Translations under genes and position numbers: made by a program | Assembly (NCBI RefSeq): GCF_020171655.1 | Contig: NZ_JAIVAC010000001.1 | Span: forward strand, 992,001-1,056,000 | Origin: Exiguobacterium aestuarii | GTDB lineage: Bacteria > Bacillota > Bacilli > Exiguobacteriales > Exiguobacteriaceae | Direction: 5' to 3' | DNA length: 64,000 nucleotides | The notes under the pieces: generated by a model | The model's database searches: none | The model's input: the letters and a program-made list of their open reading frames with translations, nothing else | What the model was told of the DNA's origin: nothing | In this document: positions 1-8,562 of the stretch, one piece after another | Position numbering within the stretch: the first letter of the stretch is position 1 | Layout of the letters: every line of letters begins with the position of its first letter

Positions 1-312
1 TTCGACGCCCAATCGAATGAGAAATATGAAAATCCATCGAAGCGATTTGAATCGTATTTTTTGACGTTTCCTGATTCAAGTTGTCGAATCGAATTGATGC
101 ACCGACCAGATCTTGTGAAGCATACGAAAGAAATGATCGGATATGCCCACATCGCCTTCTCACTCGAAAGTAAGCAAGCGGTAGATACGTTGACGGAGCG
201 GCTTCGACTCGACGGATACACACACGTGGACGGCCCACGGACGACCGGGGACGGCTATTACGAAAGTGTCTGTCTCGACCCAGAAGGAAATAAAATCGAG
301 TTGACCATCTAA
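1..312 (+). CDS. VOC (glyoxalase-like) family protein, 3' part
   Basis: The reading frame is open from the first base of the window to the stop at 312, so only the C-terminal ~103 residues are seen. The half-motif GYAHIAFSLES, followed by a strand containing GYYESVCLDPEGNKIELT, is typical of the second half of vicinal-oxygen-chelate proteins such as lactoylglutathione lyase and related dioxygenases. The His in GYAHIAF and the Glu in NKIEL are at the positions that usually bind metal in this fold. The substrate cannot be told. It lies 20 bp before the HAD phosphatase gene and may be co-transcribed with it. Confidence 0.75.
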   Translation, partial: FDAQSNEKYENPSKRFESYFLTFPDSSCRIELMHRPDLVKHTKEMIGYAHIAFSLESKQAVDTLTERLRLDGYTHVDGPRTTGDGYYESVCLDPEGNKIELTI

Positions 313-332
313 TTTGAAAAGGAGCGAACAAT

Positions 333-1169
333 ATGATTCAGGCTATTTTACTTGATTTAGACGGAACGCTGTTGAATGACCAGAAATTGATTACCGAACA
401 GACGAAGTGCACGCTCATGGCATTACAACGACAAGGTGTCAAAGTCGTTCTTGCCTCTGGCCGTCCGAAGCGCGGGATGTTGCCATATGCTGAAGAGTTG
501 AGACTACACGAGTACAATGGGCTGATTGTCTCTTCAAACGGAGCTTGTGTCACGGACGCTACGACAGATGAGACATTATTTGAACAACCGATGCAAATCG
601 ATAATGTTCGCTCGATTTTAGAGCATTTAGAGAAATTCGACGTCATCCCGATGATTAACGATGAAACGTATATGTATGTAAAAGATGTATTTGCCGGAAT
701 GATTGAGGTGAACGGACAACTCGTTAACATCATCGAATACGAGTCGAGAGGCGGACGATTCCAACTACGCGAAGAGCCGAATTTAAGAGACATCATCGAG
801 TTCCCTGTTCATAAAATCCTCGTCGCAGGTCAACCTGATTATTTACAAGAAGTCGCACCTGCTATGGCAGACCCTTTTGACGATCGGGTCACGAGTATGT
901 TCACGGCAGCGATGTATTACGAATTCACCGATTTAGGAATCGATAAAGCGAAAGCGCTTCGTCACGTCTTTGAAGAATTGTCGATTGACCGTGAACAGGT
1001 CATTGCTTTCGGAGATGGTCATAACGACCGTTCAATCATTGAGTACGCAGGAATCGGAATTGCCATGGGAAATGCAGTCGGGGCACTGATTGACATAGCG
1101 AGTGAAGTCACGACATCAAACAATGAAGACGGGATTTCAAGAGTTCTTGAACGATACATTACTCATTGA
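333..1169 (+). CDS. Cof-type HAD family phosphatase
   Basis: A 278-residue soluble hydrolase of the haloacid dehalogenase superfamily, Cof/YxeH subgroup, which usually dephosphorylates sugar phosphates or related metabolites. The nucleophile motif DLDGT is at residues 8-12, with the aspartate pair needed for Mg2+-dependent phosphoryl transfer. The motif IV sequence GDGHND is at about 227-232, and a C2-type cap lies between the motifs, as in family members of 260-290 residues. The start is the ATG at 333, preceded by a clear AAAGGAG ribosome binding site. A strong hairpin terminator follows directly. The physiological substrate cannot be inferred. Confidence 0.88.
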   Translation: MIQAILLDLDGTLLNDQKLITEQTKCTLMALQRQGVKVVLASGRPKRGMLPYAEELRLHEYNGLIVSSNGACVTDATTDETLFEQPMQIDNVRSILEHLEKFDVIPMINDETYMYVKDVFAGMIEVNGQLVNIIEYESRGGRFQLREEPNLRDIIEFPVHKILVAGQPDYLQEVAPAMADPFDDRVTSMFTAAMYYEFTDLGIDKAKALRHVFEELSIDREQVIAFGDGHNDRSIIEYAGIGIAMGNAVGALIDIASEVTTSNNEDGISRVLERYITH

Positions 1170-1172
1170 AAA

Positions 1173-1206
1173 AAGGACAGATGACCCGATTGGGCCGTCT
1201 GTCCTT
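1173..1206. terminator. Bidirectional hairpin terminator between the HAD gene and fur
   Basis: Perfect 9-bp arms AAGGACAGA (1173-1181) and TCTGTCCTT (1198-1206), with A-rich sequence on the left and a T run on the right. It serves both converging genes. Confidence 0.85.
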
Positions 1207-1212
1207 CATCTT

Positions 1213-1692
1213 TTAACCGTTGATCACTGCTTTATGACCTTCGAGCGTGACGCCTTTTGCTTGGCATACTTTACAGATGCCGTGAAACGTCAAGCGATGG
1301 TCTTTAATGAGAAATTCGTATTTGCTCTCGACTTTTTTCTCGACATCGACGAGCAAATCTTCCATGATTTCTTCGACCGAGCCGCATTCGACACAGACGA
1401 GATGGTGGTGCGAATGATTCGCCCCTTCAGGACGCAAATCAAAGCGTGCGACCCCGTCACCGAAGTTGACTTTGTCGACAACACCGAGTTCAGTCAATAA
1501 CTCAAGTGTGCGATACACCGTTGCGAGTCCGATCTCTGGTGCGATGCTCTTGACGAGCATAAAGACGTTCTCGGCACTCAAATGGTCACTCTCATTCTCA
1601 AGTAAGATGCGAACCGTCGATTCACGTTGCGGTGTCAATTTATATCCTTTGGCGCTCAATTGCTGTTTAATTCGTTCAATTCGCGTTTCCAT
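1213..1692 (-). CDS. fur: Ferric uptake regulator Fur
   Basis: A 159-residue Fur-family metalloregulator, very close in pattern to Bacillus Fur, the Fe2+-dependent repressor of iron uptake genes. The N-terminal winged helix contains TPQRESTVR and PEIGLATVYRTL. The C-terminal dimerisation part has the metal-binding cluster H93, H95-H97 and the structural zinc cysteines C100/C103 and C140/C143. The start at 1692 is chosen because AAAGAGGGGG sits just upstream; a longer frame has no such site. The adjacent nudF and aldo/keto reductase genes mirror the B. subtilis yqkL-yqkG-yqkF neighbourhood, which supports Fur rather than PerR or Zur. Confidence 0.93.
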   Translation of the reverse strand: METRIERIKQQLSAKGYKLTPQRESTVRILLENESDHLSAENVFMLVKSIAPEIGLATVYRTLELLTELGVVDKVNFGDGVARFDLRPEGANHSHHHLVCVECGSVEEIMEDLLVDVEKKVESKYEFLIKDHRLTFHGICKVCQAKGVTLEGHKAVING

Positions 1693-1726
1693 AAGGCGCC
1701 CCCTCTTTACATAGTTCACTACACAA

Positions 1727-1755
1727 AGCATACCGAAGTTTTAATCAATTTTCAA
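1727..1755 (-). promoter_or_regulatory. Sigma-A-type promoter of fur
   Basis: On the minus strand, TTGAAA (1755-1750) is separated by 17 bp from TATGCT (1732-1727), about 35 bp upstream of the fur start codon. I see no convincing Fur or PerR operator over it. Confidence 0.55.
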
Positions 1756-1804
1756 TTTAAAATCATTACTATGTAAGTTTACCATATAAAATTTCAGATT
1801 AGAA

Positions 1805-2335
1805 TTATTTTAATCTAGACAATTGCCACCATTGTATCGCCATGATTGTCTTCGCATCGGTGATGACACCTCTGTCTAACAAATCAACCGCCTCTTCAAA
1901 AGAATATCGTTTCACGTTTAAAAACTCATCCTCGTCAAGATTCATTTCACCCGCTGATAATCCTTTCGCGACAAACACATCGACTCGCTCACTGCAAAAA
2001 CCTGGGGCTCCGTAGAAAGAAAAAATCTTTTCGAGCGACTCCGCCGTATATCCGGTCTCTTCAGCTAACTCACGTTCGGCACTCGATACCGGTTCTTCCC
2101 CTTTTTCAAGTTTGCCTGCTGGGATTTCAAGCGACATCGATTCAAACGCTTTTCGATACTGCTCTACCATGACAATTTTGTCCGATTCTTCGATGACGAG
2201 CACGGCAACAGCACCGTTGTGATAGACGAGTTCTCGCACAGACGTGTTTCCATTCGGAAGGGAGACGACATGCTTTTCCACATCGAAAATCTTACCTTCG
2301 TAGATGACTTCCCGCTCAATCGTTTTTTCTTCCAT
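1805..2335 (-). CDS. nudF: ADP-ribose pyrophosphatase (Nudix hydrolase)
   Basis: A 176-residue Nudix hydrolase that splits ADP-ribose into AMP and ribose 5-phosphate, clearing a reactive sugar nucleotide. The Nudix box is complete: G74, E80, then REL-x-EE-x-G at 88-95. It is followed by the FYGAPGF stretch usual in the ADP-ribose subgroup. The start is the ATG at 2335, preceded by GAGGAG; the upstream in-frame codons lack a binding site. It is transcribed divergently from the aldo/keto reductase at 2408, with 72 bp between the two start codons. Confidence 0.9.
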   Translation of the reverse strand: MEEKTIEREVIYEGKIFDVEKHVVSLPNGNTSVRELVYHNGAVAVLVIEESDKIVMVEQYRKAFESMSLEIPAGKLEKGEEPVSSAERELAEETGYTAESLEKIFSFYGAPGFCSERVDVFVAKGLSAGEMNLDEDEFLNVKRYSFEEAVDLLDRGVITDAKTIMAIQWWQLSRLK

Positions 2336-2407
2336 ATGATTACTCCTCACTTTTCGATATACTCTGATTATGAGTCAAACCAACATTTCGAACAAGGAGG
2401 AATCCAT

Positions 2408-3238
2408 ATGAGTGAACTCGGACTCGGAACGATGACCATTTTGAAACATGGAGAAATTGAGGCAAAGAAGATCCTCGAGACGGCCATTCAATCGGGGATT
2501 CGCCATATCGATACAGCAGATGTCTATGCACGACAAGCTGTCGAGCGCGTAATCGGGGAAACGTTAGGTCAGGAACGAAAACAACTCTTTTTAGCGAGTA
2601 AAGGTGGAAATGAACTGACTGAGGACGGGATGCGCTGGAATCCTGATCCGTCCTACTTAGAGGAAGCGTTACACGGATCGCTCGAGCGATTGCAAACCGA
2701 TTATCTAGATTTATATTACATTCACGGTGGTACGCTCGAGGACGATCTCGACGCAACGATTGAATGGGCGCAAAAACAAAAGCGTGACGGTTTCATCCGA
2801 CAAATCGGACTCTCGTCCATTCGACCGAACGTCATCAAACATTGGGTCGCTTCTGGAGCTCTCGATGTACTCATGACGCCGTATTCCCTTCTTGACCGAC
2901 GACCAGAGACGCTTGATTTGTCGATTCCAATCGTTGGACGTGGTGTTCTTGCCAAAGGATTACTGACGGATGAATGGGAGACACGACTCGGGGATAAAGG
3001 ATTTGAGGCGTGGCGAAAAGAGGAACTTGCCAGTGAATTGGCGATGATGCCTAATCCGATTCAGGCGTATGCACTCGAAGCCGCTAAGCGGTTCTGTGAC
3101 GTCGTTTTACCGGGTGCCTCTTCAGTGAAGCAATTGAACGAGACGATTCGCGCGTACGAGACTGAAATCGATGAAGAAGCGCTTGATCGACTACTCGCCC
3201 GTCTGCCAATCCATCCTTATACAAAACACGTGACCTGA
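2408..3238 (+). CDS. Aldo/keto reductase (YqkF-like)
   Basis: A 276-residue NADPH-dependent aldo/keto reductase. The expected catalytic tetrad can be placed at D35, Y40, K65 and H106 (motifs HIDTADVY, LASKGG and LYYIHG). The start at 2408 follows AACAAGGAGG. The protein is shorter than the common 310-330 residues but keeps the barrel elements up to the C-terminal cofactor region (VLPGASS). The position next to nudF matches B. subtilis yqkF. The substrate is unknown. The stop codon lies in the arm of a terminator hairpin shared with the opposing PadR gene. Confidence 0.87.
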   Translation: MSELGLGTMTILKHGEIEAKKILETAIQSGIRHIDTADVYARQAVERVIGETLGQERKQLFLASKGGNELTEDGMRWNPDPSYLEEALHGSLERLQTDYLDLYYIHGGTLEDDLDATIEWAQKQKRDGFIRQIGLSSIRPNVIKHWVASGALDVLMTPYSLLDRRPETLDLSIPIVGRGVLAKGLLTDEWETRLGDKGFEAWRKEELASELAMMPNPIQAYALEAAKRFCDVVLPGASSVKQLNETIRAYETEIDEEALDRLLARLPIHPYTKHVT

Positions 3239-3260
3239 ACTGTTTCAGGTCACGTGTTTT
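3223..3260. terminator. Shared bidirectional terminator embedding both stop codons
   Basis: Arms AAAACACGTGACCTGAA and TTCAGGTCACGTGTTTT (about 17 bp) form a perfect hairpin. The aldo/keto reductase stop and the PadR-gene stop both fall inside it. Confidence 0.92.
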
Positions 3261-3793
3261 TCATTGCGCGTTTTAATCTGTTCGATTGCCCAGTTTGCCC
3301 ATCCGGCATAGTTTTCCATCATCCGAATCGCATATTCACTCGTCAATAAATAACCGAGCGTATCTTCATCAGATTGATGTTCTTCCTGGAACATTCGAAT
3401 TTGTTGGGCAACTTGTTCGTGATGGGCTTTTGTCTCTTCGATATATCGGACCGCTTCTTCGACTGGAAGCAATTGAAGCAAACTGACTCGCAAAAGGTTC
3501 TCATCTTTCATTTTTGGTTGAAACGATGTCGGTTGACGTAGCCAGTTGATCAACTCCTCACGTCCTTGGTCCGTGATCGAGTAGATTTTCTTATCAGGCA
3601 ACTCCTGTTGCGAAATATGCTCCGCTGAGACGAGGTCATCTTCTTCCATCTTTAACAGTTCCCGATAAATCTGTGTATGGTGTGCGTTCCAAAAATGAAT
3701 CATCTGCGCCTTGAACGTCGCGTTCAGGGCATACCCGGTCGCAGGCTGGTGGGTCAATAACCCGAGCAATGCGTGACGTAACGCCATATCCAT
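3245..3793 (-). CDS. PadR family transcriptional regulator
   Basis: About 182 residues. The N-terminal PadR winged helix starts with ALRHALLGLLTHQPATGYAL and continues through the wing (IYSITDQGREEL). A C-terminal helical dimerisation part of about 90 residues follows, as in the two-domain PadR group that often represses stress or efflux genes. The start at 3793 follows AAGGAAAAGG; ATG at 3787 is also possible. The target is not evident: the neighbouring genes are a reductase and a thioredoxin, each with separate control signals. Confidence 0.87.
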   Translation of the reverse strand: MDMALRHALLGLLTHQPATGYALNATFKAQMIHFWNAHHTQIYRELLKMEEDDLVSAEHISQQELPDKKIYSITDQGREELINWLRQPTSFQPKMKDENLLRVSLLQLLPVEEAVRYIEETKAHHEQVAQQIRMFQEEHQSDEDTLGYLLTSEYAIRMMENYAGWANWAIEQIKTRNEKHVT

Positions 3794-3863
3794 CACCTTT
3801 TCCTTATCATGCTATTTTTATAAGTGTATCACATTCTTCTATGAATTCGAGAATGCCAATCTG

Positions 3864-3892
3864 TTGACGACTCGTTTAAAACCCGACAAAAT
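3864..3892 (+). promoter_or_regulatory. Promoter of the thioredoxin gene
   Basis: TTGACG (3864-3869), a 17-bp spacer, and CAAAAT (3887-3892), 25 bp before the start codon. Confidence 0.5.
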
Positions 3893-3916
3893 AGATAGAA
3901 GAAAGGAGAGTTGTTT

Positions 3917-4231
3917 ATGCAACCGATTCATTCATCACAACAATTTGACGAAGCCACAAAAGATCATGGAATGGTAGTCTTCACTACGTCATGGTGCCCG
4001 GACTGCAAACGTCTCGACATGTATGTCGACGAGCTCGTCAAAGACTATCCACAGTTTAACTGGCATGTCGTCGACCGCGACGAACTACCAGAATTATCTG
4101 ATGCTCAAGAAGTTCGCGGCATCCCTTCACTTCTCTATTATAAAGACGGGGTAAAGCAAGAACACCTCCACTCGGCAAACGCCAAGACGGAGATGCAAAT
4201 TCGTTCATTCCTCGATACGATTCAAGCATAA
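3917..4231 (+). CDS. Thioredoxin family protein
   Basis: A 104-residue protein with a thioredoxin fold. The redox motif W26-C27-P28-D29-C30 is embedded in VVFTTSWCPDCKRLD, and the cis-proline sits in RGIPSLLYYKDG. The active-site CPDC differs from the CGPC of canonical TrxA, so it is probably an accessory thiol reductase or glutaredoxin-like protein rather than the main thioredoxin. No signal peptide is seen, so it should act in the cytosol. The start is the ATG at 3917, spaced 8 nt from AAAGGAG; a TTG six bases upstream is too close to that site. Confidence 0.88.
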   Translation: MQPIHSSQQFDEATKDHGMVVFTTSWCPDCKRLDMYVDELVKDYPQFNWHVVDRDELPELSDAQEVRGIPSLLYYKDGVKQEHLHSANAKTEMQIRSFLDTIQA

Positions 4232-4238
4232 CCTGATT

Positions 4239-4270
4239 CCTGCAGACCTATCAGCTGCAGGATTTTTTTG
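4239..4270 (+). terminator. Intrinsic terminator of the thioredoxin gene
   Basis: Arms TCCTGCAG (4239-4246) and CTGCAGGA (4256-4263), followed by seven T. Confidence 0.9.
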
Positions 4271-4333
4271 TACACGCTTATGTCATCCTCATCTATACTG
4301 TAAGAAATAACCAAACAGGAAAGGAGAATGATC

Positions 4334-4687
4334 ATGATTCGAACTCGCCTTTTTACCGCACTTTGTTTCACTATCTTCATGTTAATCGGCTGTACACAAT
4401 CATCCACCTCATCACCTATACCACCGGATGATGAGAAAGTCATCATAAATCATGCAATTGAATATCTAAACAATATGGATTGGCTACCAACCGACGAAGA
4501 TGGCAAACAGGCCACGATTCAATCCATCACAGTCGACGATCGTTTTGAATTAATTGATTCACGCTTTGAAGGGTCAAGGGCCTGGCTCGTCACGTTTCCT
4601 TCTGATTCACAGCGCACGGTCGAGATTCCACAAGTGCTCGTTGAATCAGAATCGAATGAAGTGATTGGCTATTTGCCGAGCGAATGA
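4334..4687 (+). CDS. Small putative lipoprotein
   Basis: A 117-residue protein of unknown function. The N-terminus has arginines, a hydrophobic stretch and the lipobox LIGC with Cys at 20, so it should be lipid-anchored on the outer face of the membrane. The mature part begins with a Ser/Thr/Pro linker and a single small domain ending in VIGYLPSE. I do not recognise a family. The start at 4334 is set by AAGGAG seven bases upstream. No terminator is visible before the opposing FAD oxidoreductase gene. Confidence 0.75.
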   Translation: MIRTRLFTALCFTIFMLIGCTQSSTSSPIPPDDEKVIINHAIEYLNNMDWLPTDEDGKQATIQSITVDDRFELIDSRFEGSRAWLVTFPSDSQRTVEIPQVLVESESNEVIGYLPSE

Positions 4688-4703
4688 CGCTTTAGACCTC
4701 CGA

Positions 4704-5630
4704 CTACTTGTAGTGCCGAACATATCGCGAGTCAATGAAACGCTTCACATAATATGGAAGACGTCCATGCCACGTGAACTGTCCAAATGTCAGCAAGGCA
4801 CGACCTGGTGTCGTCAATAGTATATTCATCGATTGACGTCTTCGAAATGGTTGACTCGTCTCACCGAGTAAGCGCTTGGCGACAAAGCGCCCCGATCTGA
4901 CAGCATCGACACCTCCGTTTAAAATGGATGCCATATCTCCTGTTATATATATATTCGTAAACTGATGATGACGCAAATATTCATCCGTCGCTATAAAATT
5001 GTCAGGTTTTGCAAGTCCGGATTCAGCCCACCATTCTACGGGAACAACGCCCGTCGCATCTAGCAGAAGCCCCTCCGATGCGTCATCTTGAAACTGTTGT
5101 TTCACGACCATAATGCCTGATTTCACTAGAAGACGTTCAATTTGTTTCTGTCTATGGAGCGGCACGTATGGCATAATCTTTTTCGCATACAGCGTCACGT
5201 CTTTCGTCTTTGCGCACGTAAACGCCAATTCTACACCGGCCTTGCCTCCACCGACAATCGTCACTACCGGACTCGAATCGATACGGTCAAGTAAAGCTTG
5301 TGACATCGGTTTAAGCGGTGTCCCAATGCCTCTACTCTTTGCACCAGTCGCCAGCACAAGTTGATCGTAGTGAAACAAGCCCTGTTCCGTTTGAACGGTT
5401 TGCTGATGAGGGTCTATTGAGATAACCCGTTCTGCGACCGGTTCAAGTCGTGGCAATTGGACTGTCGCGGAGTTCATGAGCCCGGCAATCACTTGTGGGA
5501 AGGCACCTGTATACACCGTCTGACGTCCTCCGATGAATTGAACTTCGTAATGCTCTCGAATCTCATCAAGACGGTCCAAAATTTCAAGCTGGCCGTGACC
5601 GAGTCCTGCCAACATCAATACTGGTTTCAT
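4704..5630 (-). CDS. FAD/NAD(P)-dependent oxidoreductase (NDH-2-like), last gene of the ynj-like operon
   Basis: A 308-residue two-dinucleotide-binding-domain flavoprotein. The FAD site G9-L-G11-H-G13 is at the N-terminus, ATGAKS is at 94-99, the NAD(P) site VGGGKAG is at 126-132, and the FAD-ribityl motif TGD is at 230-232. The architecture resembles type II NADH dehydrogenases, sulfide:quinone reductases and the flavoprotein domain fused to some selenophosphate synthetases. No CxxC redox disulfide is seen, so it is not a classical disulfide reductase. Its start overlaps the stop of the preceding CDP-alcohol phosphotransferase gene by 4 bp, so the two are translationally coupled. The substrate is unknown. 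Confidence 0.8.
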   Translation of the reverse strand: MKPVLMLAGLGHGQLEILDRLDEIREHYEVQFIGGRQTVYTGAFPQVIAGLMNSATVQLPRLEPVAERVISIDPHQQTVQTEQGLFHYDQLVLATGAKSRGIGTPLKPMSQALLDRIDSSPVVTIVGGGKAGVELAFTCAKTKDVTLYAKKIMPYVPLHRQKQIERLLVKSGIMVVKQQFQDDASEGLLLDATGVVPVEWWAESGLAKPDNFIATDEYLRHHQFTNIYITGDMASILNGGVDAVRSGRFVAKRLLGETSQPFRRRQSMNILLTTPGRALLTFGQFTWHGRLPYYVKRFIDSRYVRHYK

Positions 5631-6208
5631 CGCAAAATTCTCCGCGCCTCGATGAATCGTTGCGTGATTGTCATCACTTCAAGTACTAAAAAGATGAGCG
5701 CAATCACACCGACCCAGTTCGGGAAGAGAATCATCAATGTGAACAAGATGAAGCATTCCGTTCGTTCAATGATTCCAGGCTGATAATAAAATGTCTTCTC
5801 TGATCGCCTTGAACTACTTGCACCGACAGCCAAAAATAGCGTCATCGCAATGACAAATGATCCAATCAATATGAGAAAGATTGGCATGTATTCCGGATAG
5901 CGAAGTGCGAGGGCAATCACGACCGACAATTCGACAAACCGGTCCAAGACGAGATCGAGCACCGTCCCAAATCCAGTCGTTTTGGATTTTCGTGCCATCG
6001 TCCCATCCAAGACATCAAGCAAACCGGATAGCCACAATAAGATAACGGCCGTCCAGTGCATGTCATTATAAATAAAGATTCCTGTCGAAACCCCTATGAT
6101 TCCGCCTAAAATGGTTACTTCATTCGGTGTAAAGTTCCATTTGAGCAGTCGATTCGCCCCCCGTTCAATGACAGGCTGGACGTAACGACTCCCGTACGTA
6201 TCAAGCAT
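5627..6208 (-). CDS. CDP-alcohol phosphatidyltransferase (YnjF-like)
   Basis: A 193-residue integral membrane enzyme. The family signature D65-xx-D68-G69-xx-A72-R73 ... G81-xxx-D85-xxx-D89 is present, and these aspartates bind the metals that activate CDP. Seven residues lie between AR and G, where eight is usual. Four to six hydrophobic segments follow. Such enzymes join a CDP-linked lipid or alcohol to a second alcohol. Because it follows a YnjB/YnjC/YnjD-type ABC transporter in one operon, as ynjF does in E. coli, it is probably YnjF-like rather than PgsA or PssA. The acceptor alcohol is unknown. Confidence 0.85.
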   Translation of the reverse strand: MLDTYGSRYVQPVIERGANRLLKWNFTPNEVTILGGIIGVSTGIFIYNDMHWTAVILLWLSGLLDVLDGTMARKSKTTGFGTVLDLVLDRFVELSVVIALALRYPEYMPIFLILIGSFVIAMTLFLAVGASSSRRSEKTFYYQPGIIERTECFILFTLMILFPNWVGVIALIFLVLEVMTITQRFIEARRILR

Positions 6209-7088
6209 GGTATTCCTCCTTTCGTTTGATTCGATATGTCATTCCGATTCGAAACCATTCATGCGTCGGTAACATGACCGACCTCCCATCCTCGAAATGA
6301 TATTCTCCAAAGCACTGACCGAACCGATAAATTTTCTTCATCAATTGCACCGGTTCACCAATCGTTTCGGATATTTCCACCTCGGACAATGGTCGAAGTT
6401 TGCCATCGAGCATGACAAAGTCTCCGAATCCAGGTGCGGAGTCATATAACTCCTCTGCGGTCCCTGTCTGCGTCACCTTGCCAGCTTCAAGCAGTGTCAC
6501 TCGATCTGCCATGAGCATCGCCTCTTCTCGGTCATGGGTGACCAATACTGCCGTGAGGCCGAGCTCTTTGACTAAGTCACGGATGAAACGTTGCAAATCA
6601 AGTTTTAGCTTCGGATCAAGGTTTGTGAACGGTTCATCCAATAACAGAAGTTCCGGTTCTGCCGCTAGAGCCCGGGCAAGGCTCACGCGTTGCTGTTCTC
6701 CACCCGATAGTTCGTGTATTTCAGCATTGTACCGGTCAGCGAGGCGAACGACCTGTAACCAATGTTCTGCTTGTTTACGTGAACGCCCACGTGTCGCGAG
6801 TGTGACGTTCTCCCCTACCGTCAGATGTGGGAACAACAATGCGGTCTGCGATAGCATCGTGACGCGACGTTTATGGGCGGGAATGTTGTTCAAGGAGCGA
6901 TGATTCCACCACACATCACCTCCATCAGCCGTCTCGAGACCTGCGATGATTCGGAGAATTGTCGATTTCCCTGAGCCGCTCACCCCGACGATTGCATGAA
7001 TGTCATGAGGTGCGACTTTAAAATTGACACCATCTAATATGTGTCTTGATCCAAATTGTTTACGTAAATCGTGTACATTCAAACTCAT
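6201..7088 (-). CDS. ABC transporter ATP-binding protein (YnjD-like)
   Basis: A 295-residue ATPase. Walker A GVSGSGKST is at 35-43, the Q-loop at Q81, the signature LSGGE at 127-131, Walker B LLLLDEP at 147-153 and the switch histidine in VTHDREE. A C-terminal extension of about 80 residues follows, as in the iron/thiamine/spermidine importer group. The start at 7088 is supported by AAAGGA and overlaps the stop of the permease gene by 4 bp; the longer frame would intrude further into it. It should power the two permeases encoded just upstream. Confidence 0.9.
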   Translation of the reverse strand: MSLNVHDLRKQFGSRHILDGVNFKVAPHDIHAIVGVSGSGKSTILRIIAGLETADGGDVWWNHRSLNNIPAHKRRVTMLSQTALLFPHLTVGENVTLATRGRSRKQAEHWLQVVRLADRYNAEIHELSGGEQQRVSLARALAAEPELLLLDEPFTNLDPKLKLDLQRFIRDLVKELGLTAVLVTHDREEAMLMADRVTLLEAGKVTQTGTAEELYDSAPGFGDFVMLDGKLRPLSEVEISETIGEPVQLMKKIYRFGQCFGEYHFEDGRSVMLPTHEWFRIGMTYRIKRKEEYHA

Positions 7089-7792
7089 TGTAGACGTCCT
7101 TTCAGCATACGCACCATCCACCGATTCCATCCGGAAAGCAAAAAATAGATGACTACGGGGAATAAGATGAGCATCCATGTGTTCGAGAGCGCGAGACTCC
7201 TATTGTTTCCCGCGTAAGATTGATACAATTCTGTCGTCACCGTCGGGATCAATCCTGCACCGATCAGCTGAATGAGTGCGAATTGACTGAGTAAAATGAC
7301 GGTCGTGAATAACGCGATGGTCCGCATCATTCTCGAGAAGAGCGGATACAGTACATAGACGACTCGTCGACTCATCGGCAATAGTCGTGCCTGTTCTAAA
7401 AGTGGACGACCGATGACCGCCATTCCGTTATAAGCGAGACGGATTGAATATGGAATCGTCACGACGAGCAAGGCAAGTATGACTCCGATATAAGTCCCGA
7501 TTAGCCCAACTTCCGCTAAGATCAGGTAAAGCCCAAACAAAGTGGCAAGCATCGGAATGAACAGCGGTAAAAACACAAGCCATTCTATGACACTTTTCCA
7601 TCTCGATTCTGTCCATAAGAGCCACCAGGCAAATGTCGTCGCGAGCCATACATTGATTCCGGATAGAATGATGGTTAATCCAACCGTATGAACAATGTAC
7701 TCAACATTCCCGATTTCCATTGACGGAGCGACTAAAAATAAACTGACGAATGGGAATAGCGCAATAAGTAGGATGAATCCTTGACGAATCAT
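7085..7792 (-). CDS. ABC transporter permease (second half of a YnjC-like pair)
   Basis: A 235-residue inner-membrane permease with about six membrane spans. It belongs to the binding-protein-dependent permease superfamily; the cytoplasmic EAA-like loop reads RPLLEQARLLPMSRRVVYVLYPLF. It pairs with the neighbouring permease at 7789-8562. In E. coli the two halves are fused in one YnjC protein, here they are separate genes joined by a 4-bp ATGA overlap. No substrate can be read from the sequence. Confidence 0.87.
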   Translation of the reverse strand: MIRQGFILLIALFPFVSLFLVAPSMEIGNVEYIVHTVGLTIILSGINVWLATTFAWWLLWTESRWKSVIEWLVFLPLFIPMLATLFGLYLILAEVGLIGTYIGVILALLVVTIPYSIRLAYNGMAVIGRPLLEQARLLPMSRRVVYVLYPLFSRMMRTIALFTTVILLSQFALIQLIGAGLIPTVTTELYQSYAGNNRSLALSNTWMLILFPVVIYFLLSGWNRWMVRMLKGRLQ

Positions 7793-8562
7793 CGTCTTAC
7801 CCCCCGTTCAATCCGTCGTCGAACGGATGCGGTCATCACGTAAGACACAAATACACCGAATCCGACAAAACATGTCCAAATAAGGGCGACGGCATACGGT
7901 TCTGTCGCCTCCAAATAGAGTCCCGTAGAGAGTCGTTCGTATGCGAGGACACCAATTAGTTTCGGATAGGTCACACCGAGCAGTGCCGGAACCTCATACG
8001 CAAATGAAATAAAAGCGATTAAAATCCAAGTCGAGTCGAGCAACGGTTTAATCAAGAACGGGAACTCTGCATGTTTGAACTGTGCATAGGGAGAAAGTTG
8101 CAGCGTTTTCGCCGTTTCTACGTAACCCCGATTCAATTGTTCGTACGTTCCAATCATCATTAAAAAGACAAACGGAGTCTCCTTCCATATGTATGTCAGG
8201 ATGACCGTCACATAATCTCGCTCGTTCGACTCAATCCCCCAAAAACCATTGGACCCACTAAATAATAGCCAAAACAAATACGCCGCTGCGATGTGAGGAA
8301 CGAACATCGGGATTTTCAAGATTGTCGATGTGAATCGCCATCGTTGATTTACAACCGTCCGTGCAACCCACGTTCCGAGGACGAGCGATACGATTGTCGA
8401 CACACTGACGACATAAAGCGTAGTGAATAAACTATCTCGCCACGTTTCGTCTGTCAACAGTGCGCCCCAATCCGTCCCGAGCGCCTCCATTCCTAGAAAA
8501 AAGAGGGCAGCGAGCGGCAAAAAAGATACGAGAATTGATAACGCGACACTACTTCGCAACAC
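7789..8562 (-). CDS. ABC transporter permease (first half of a YnjC-like pair)
   Basis: About 257 residues with about six membrane spans and the EAA-like loop RGYVETAKTLQLSPYAQFKHAEFP. The start is taken as the GTG at 8562 because GAGGAG (8575-8570) lies exactly seven bases upstream; a longer frame begins at a TTG at 8589 without such a site. With the GTG start it overlaps the end of the binding-protein gene by 14 bp, which implies coupled translation. Confidence 0.85.
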   Translation of the reverse strand: MLRSSVALSILVSFLPLAALFFLGMEALGTDWGALLTDETWRDSLFTTLYVVSVSTIVSLVLGTWVARTVVNQRWRFTSTILKIPMFVPHIAAAYLFWLLFSGSNGFWGIESNERDYVTVILTYIWKETPFVFLMMIGTYEQLNRGYVETAKTLQLSPYAQFKHAEFPFLIKPLLDSTWILIAFISFAYEVPALLGVTYPKLIGVLAYERLSTGLYLEATEPYAVALIWTCFVGFGVFVSYVMTASVRRRIERGVRR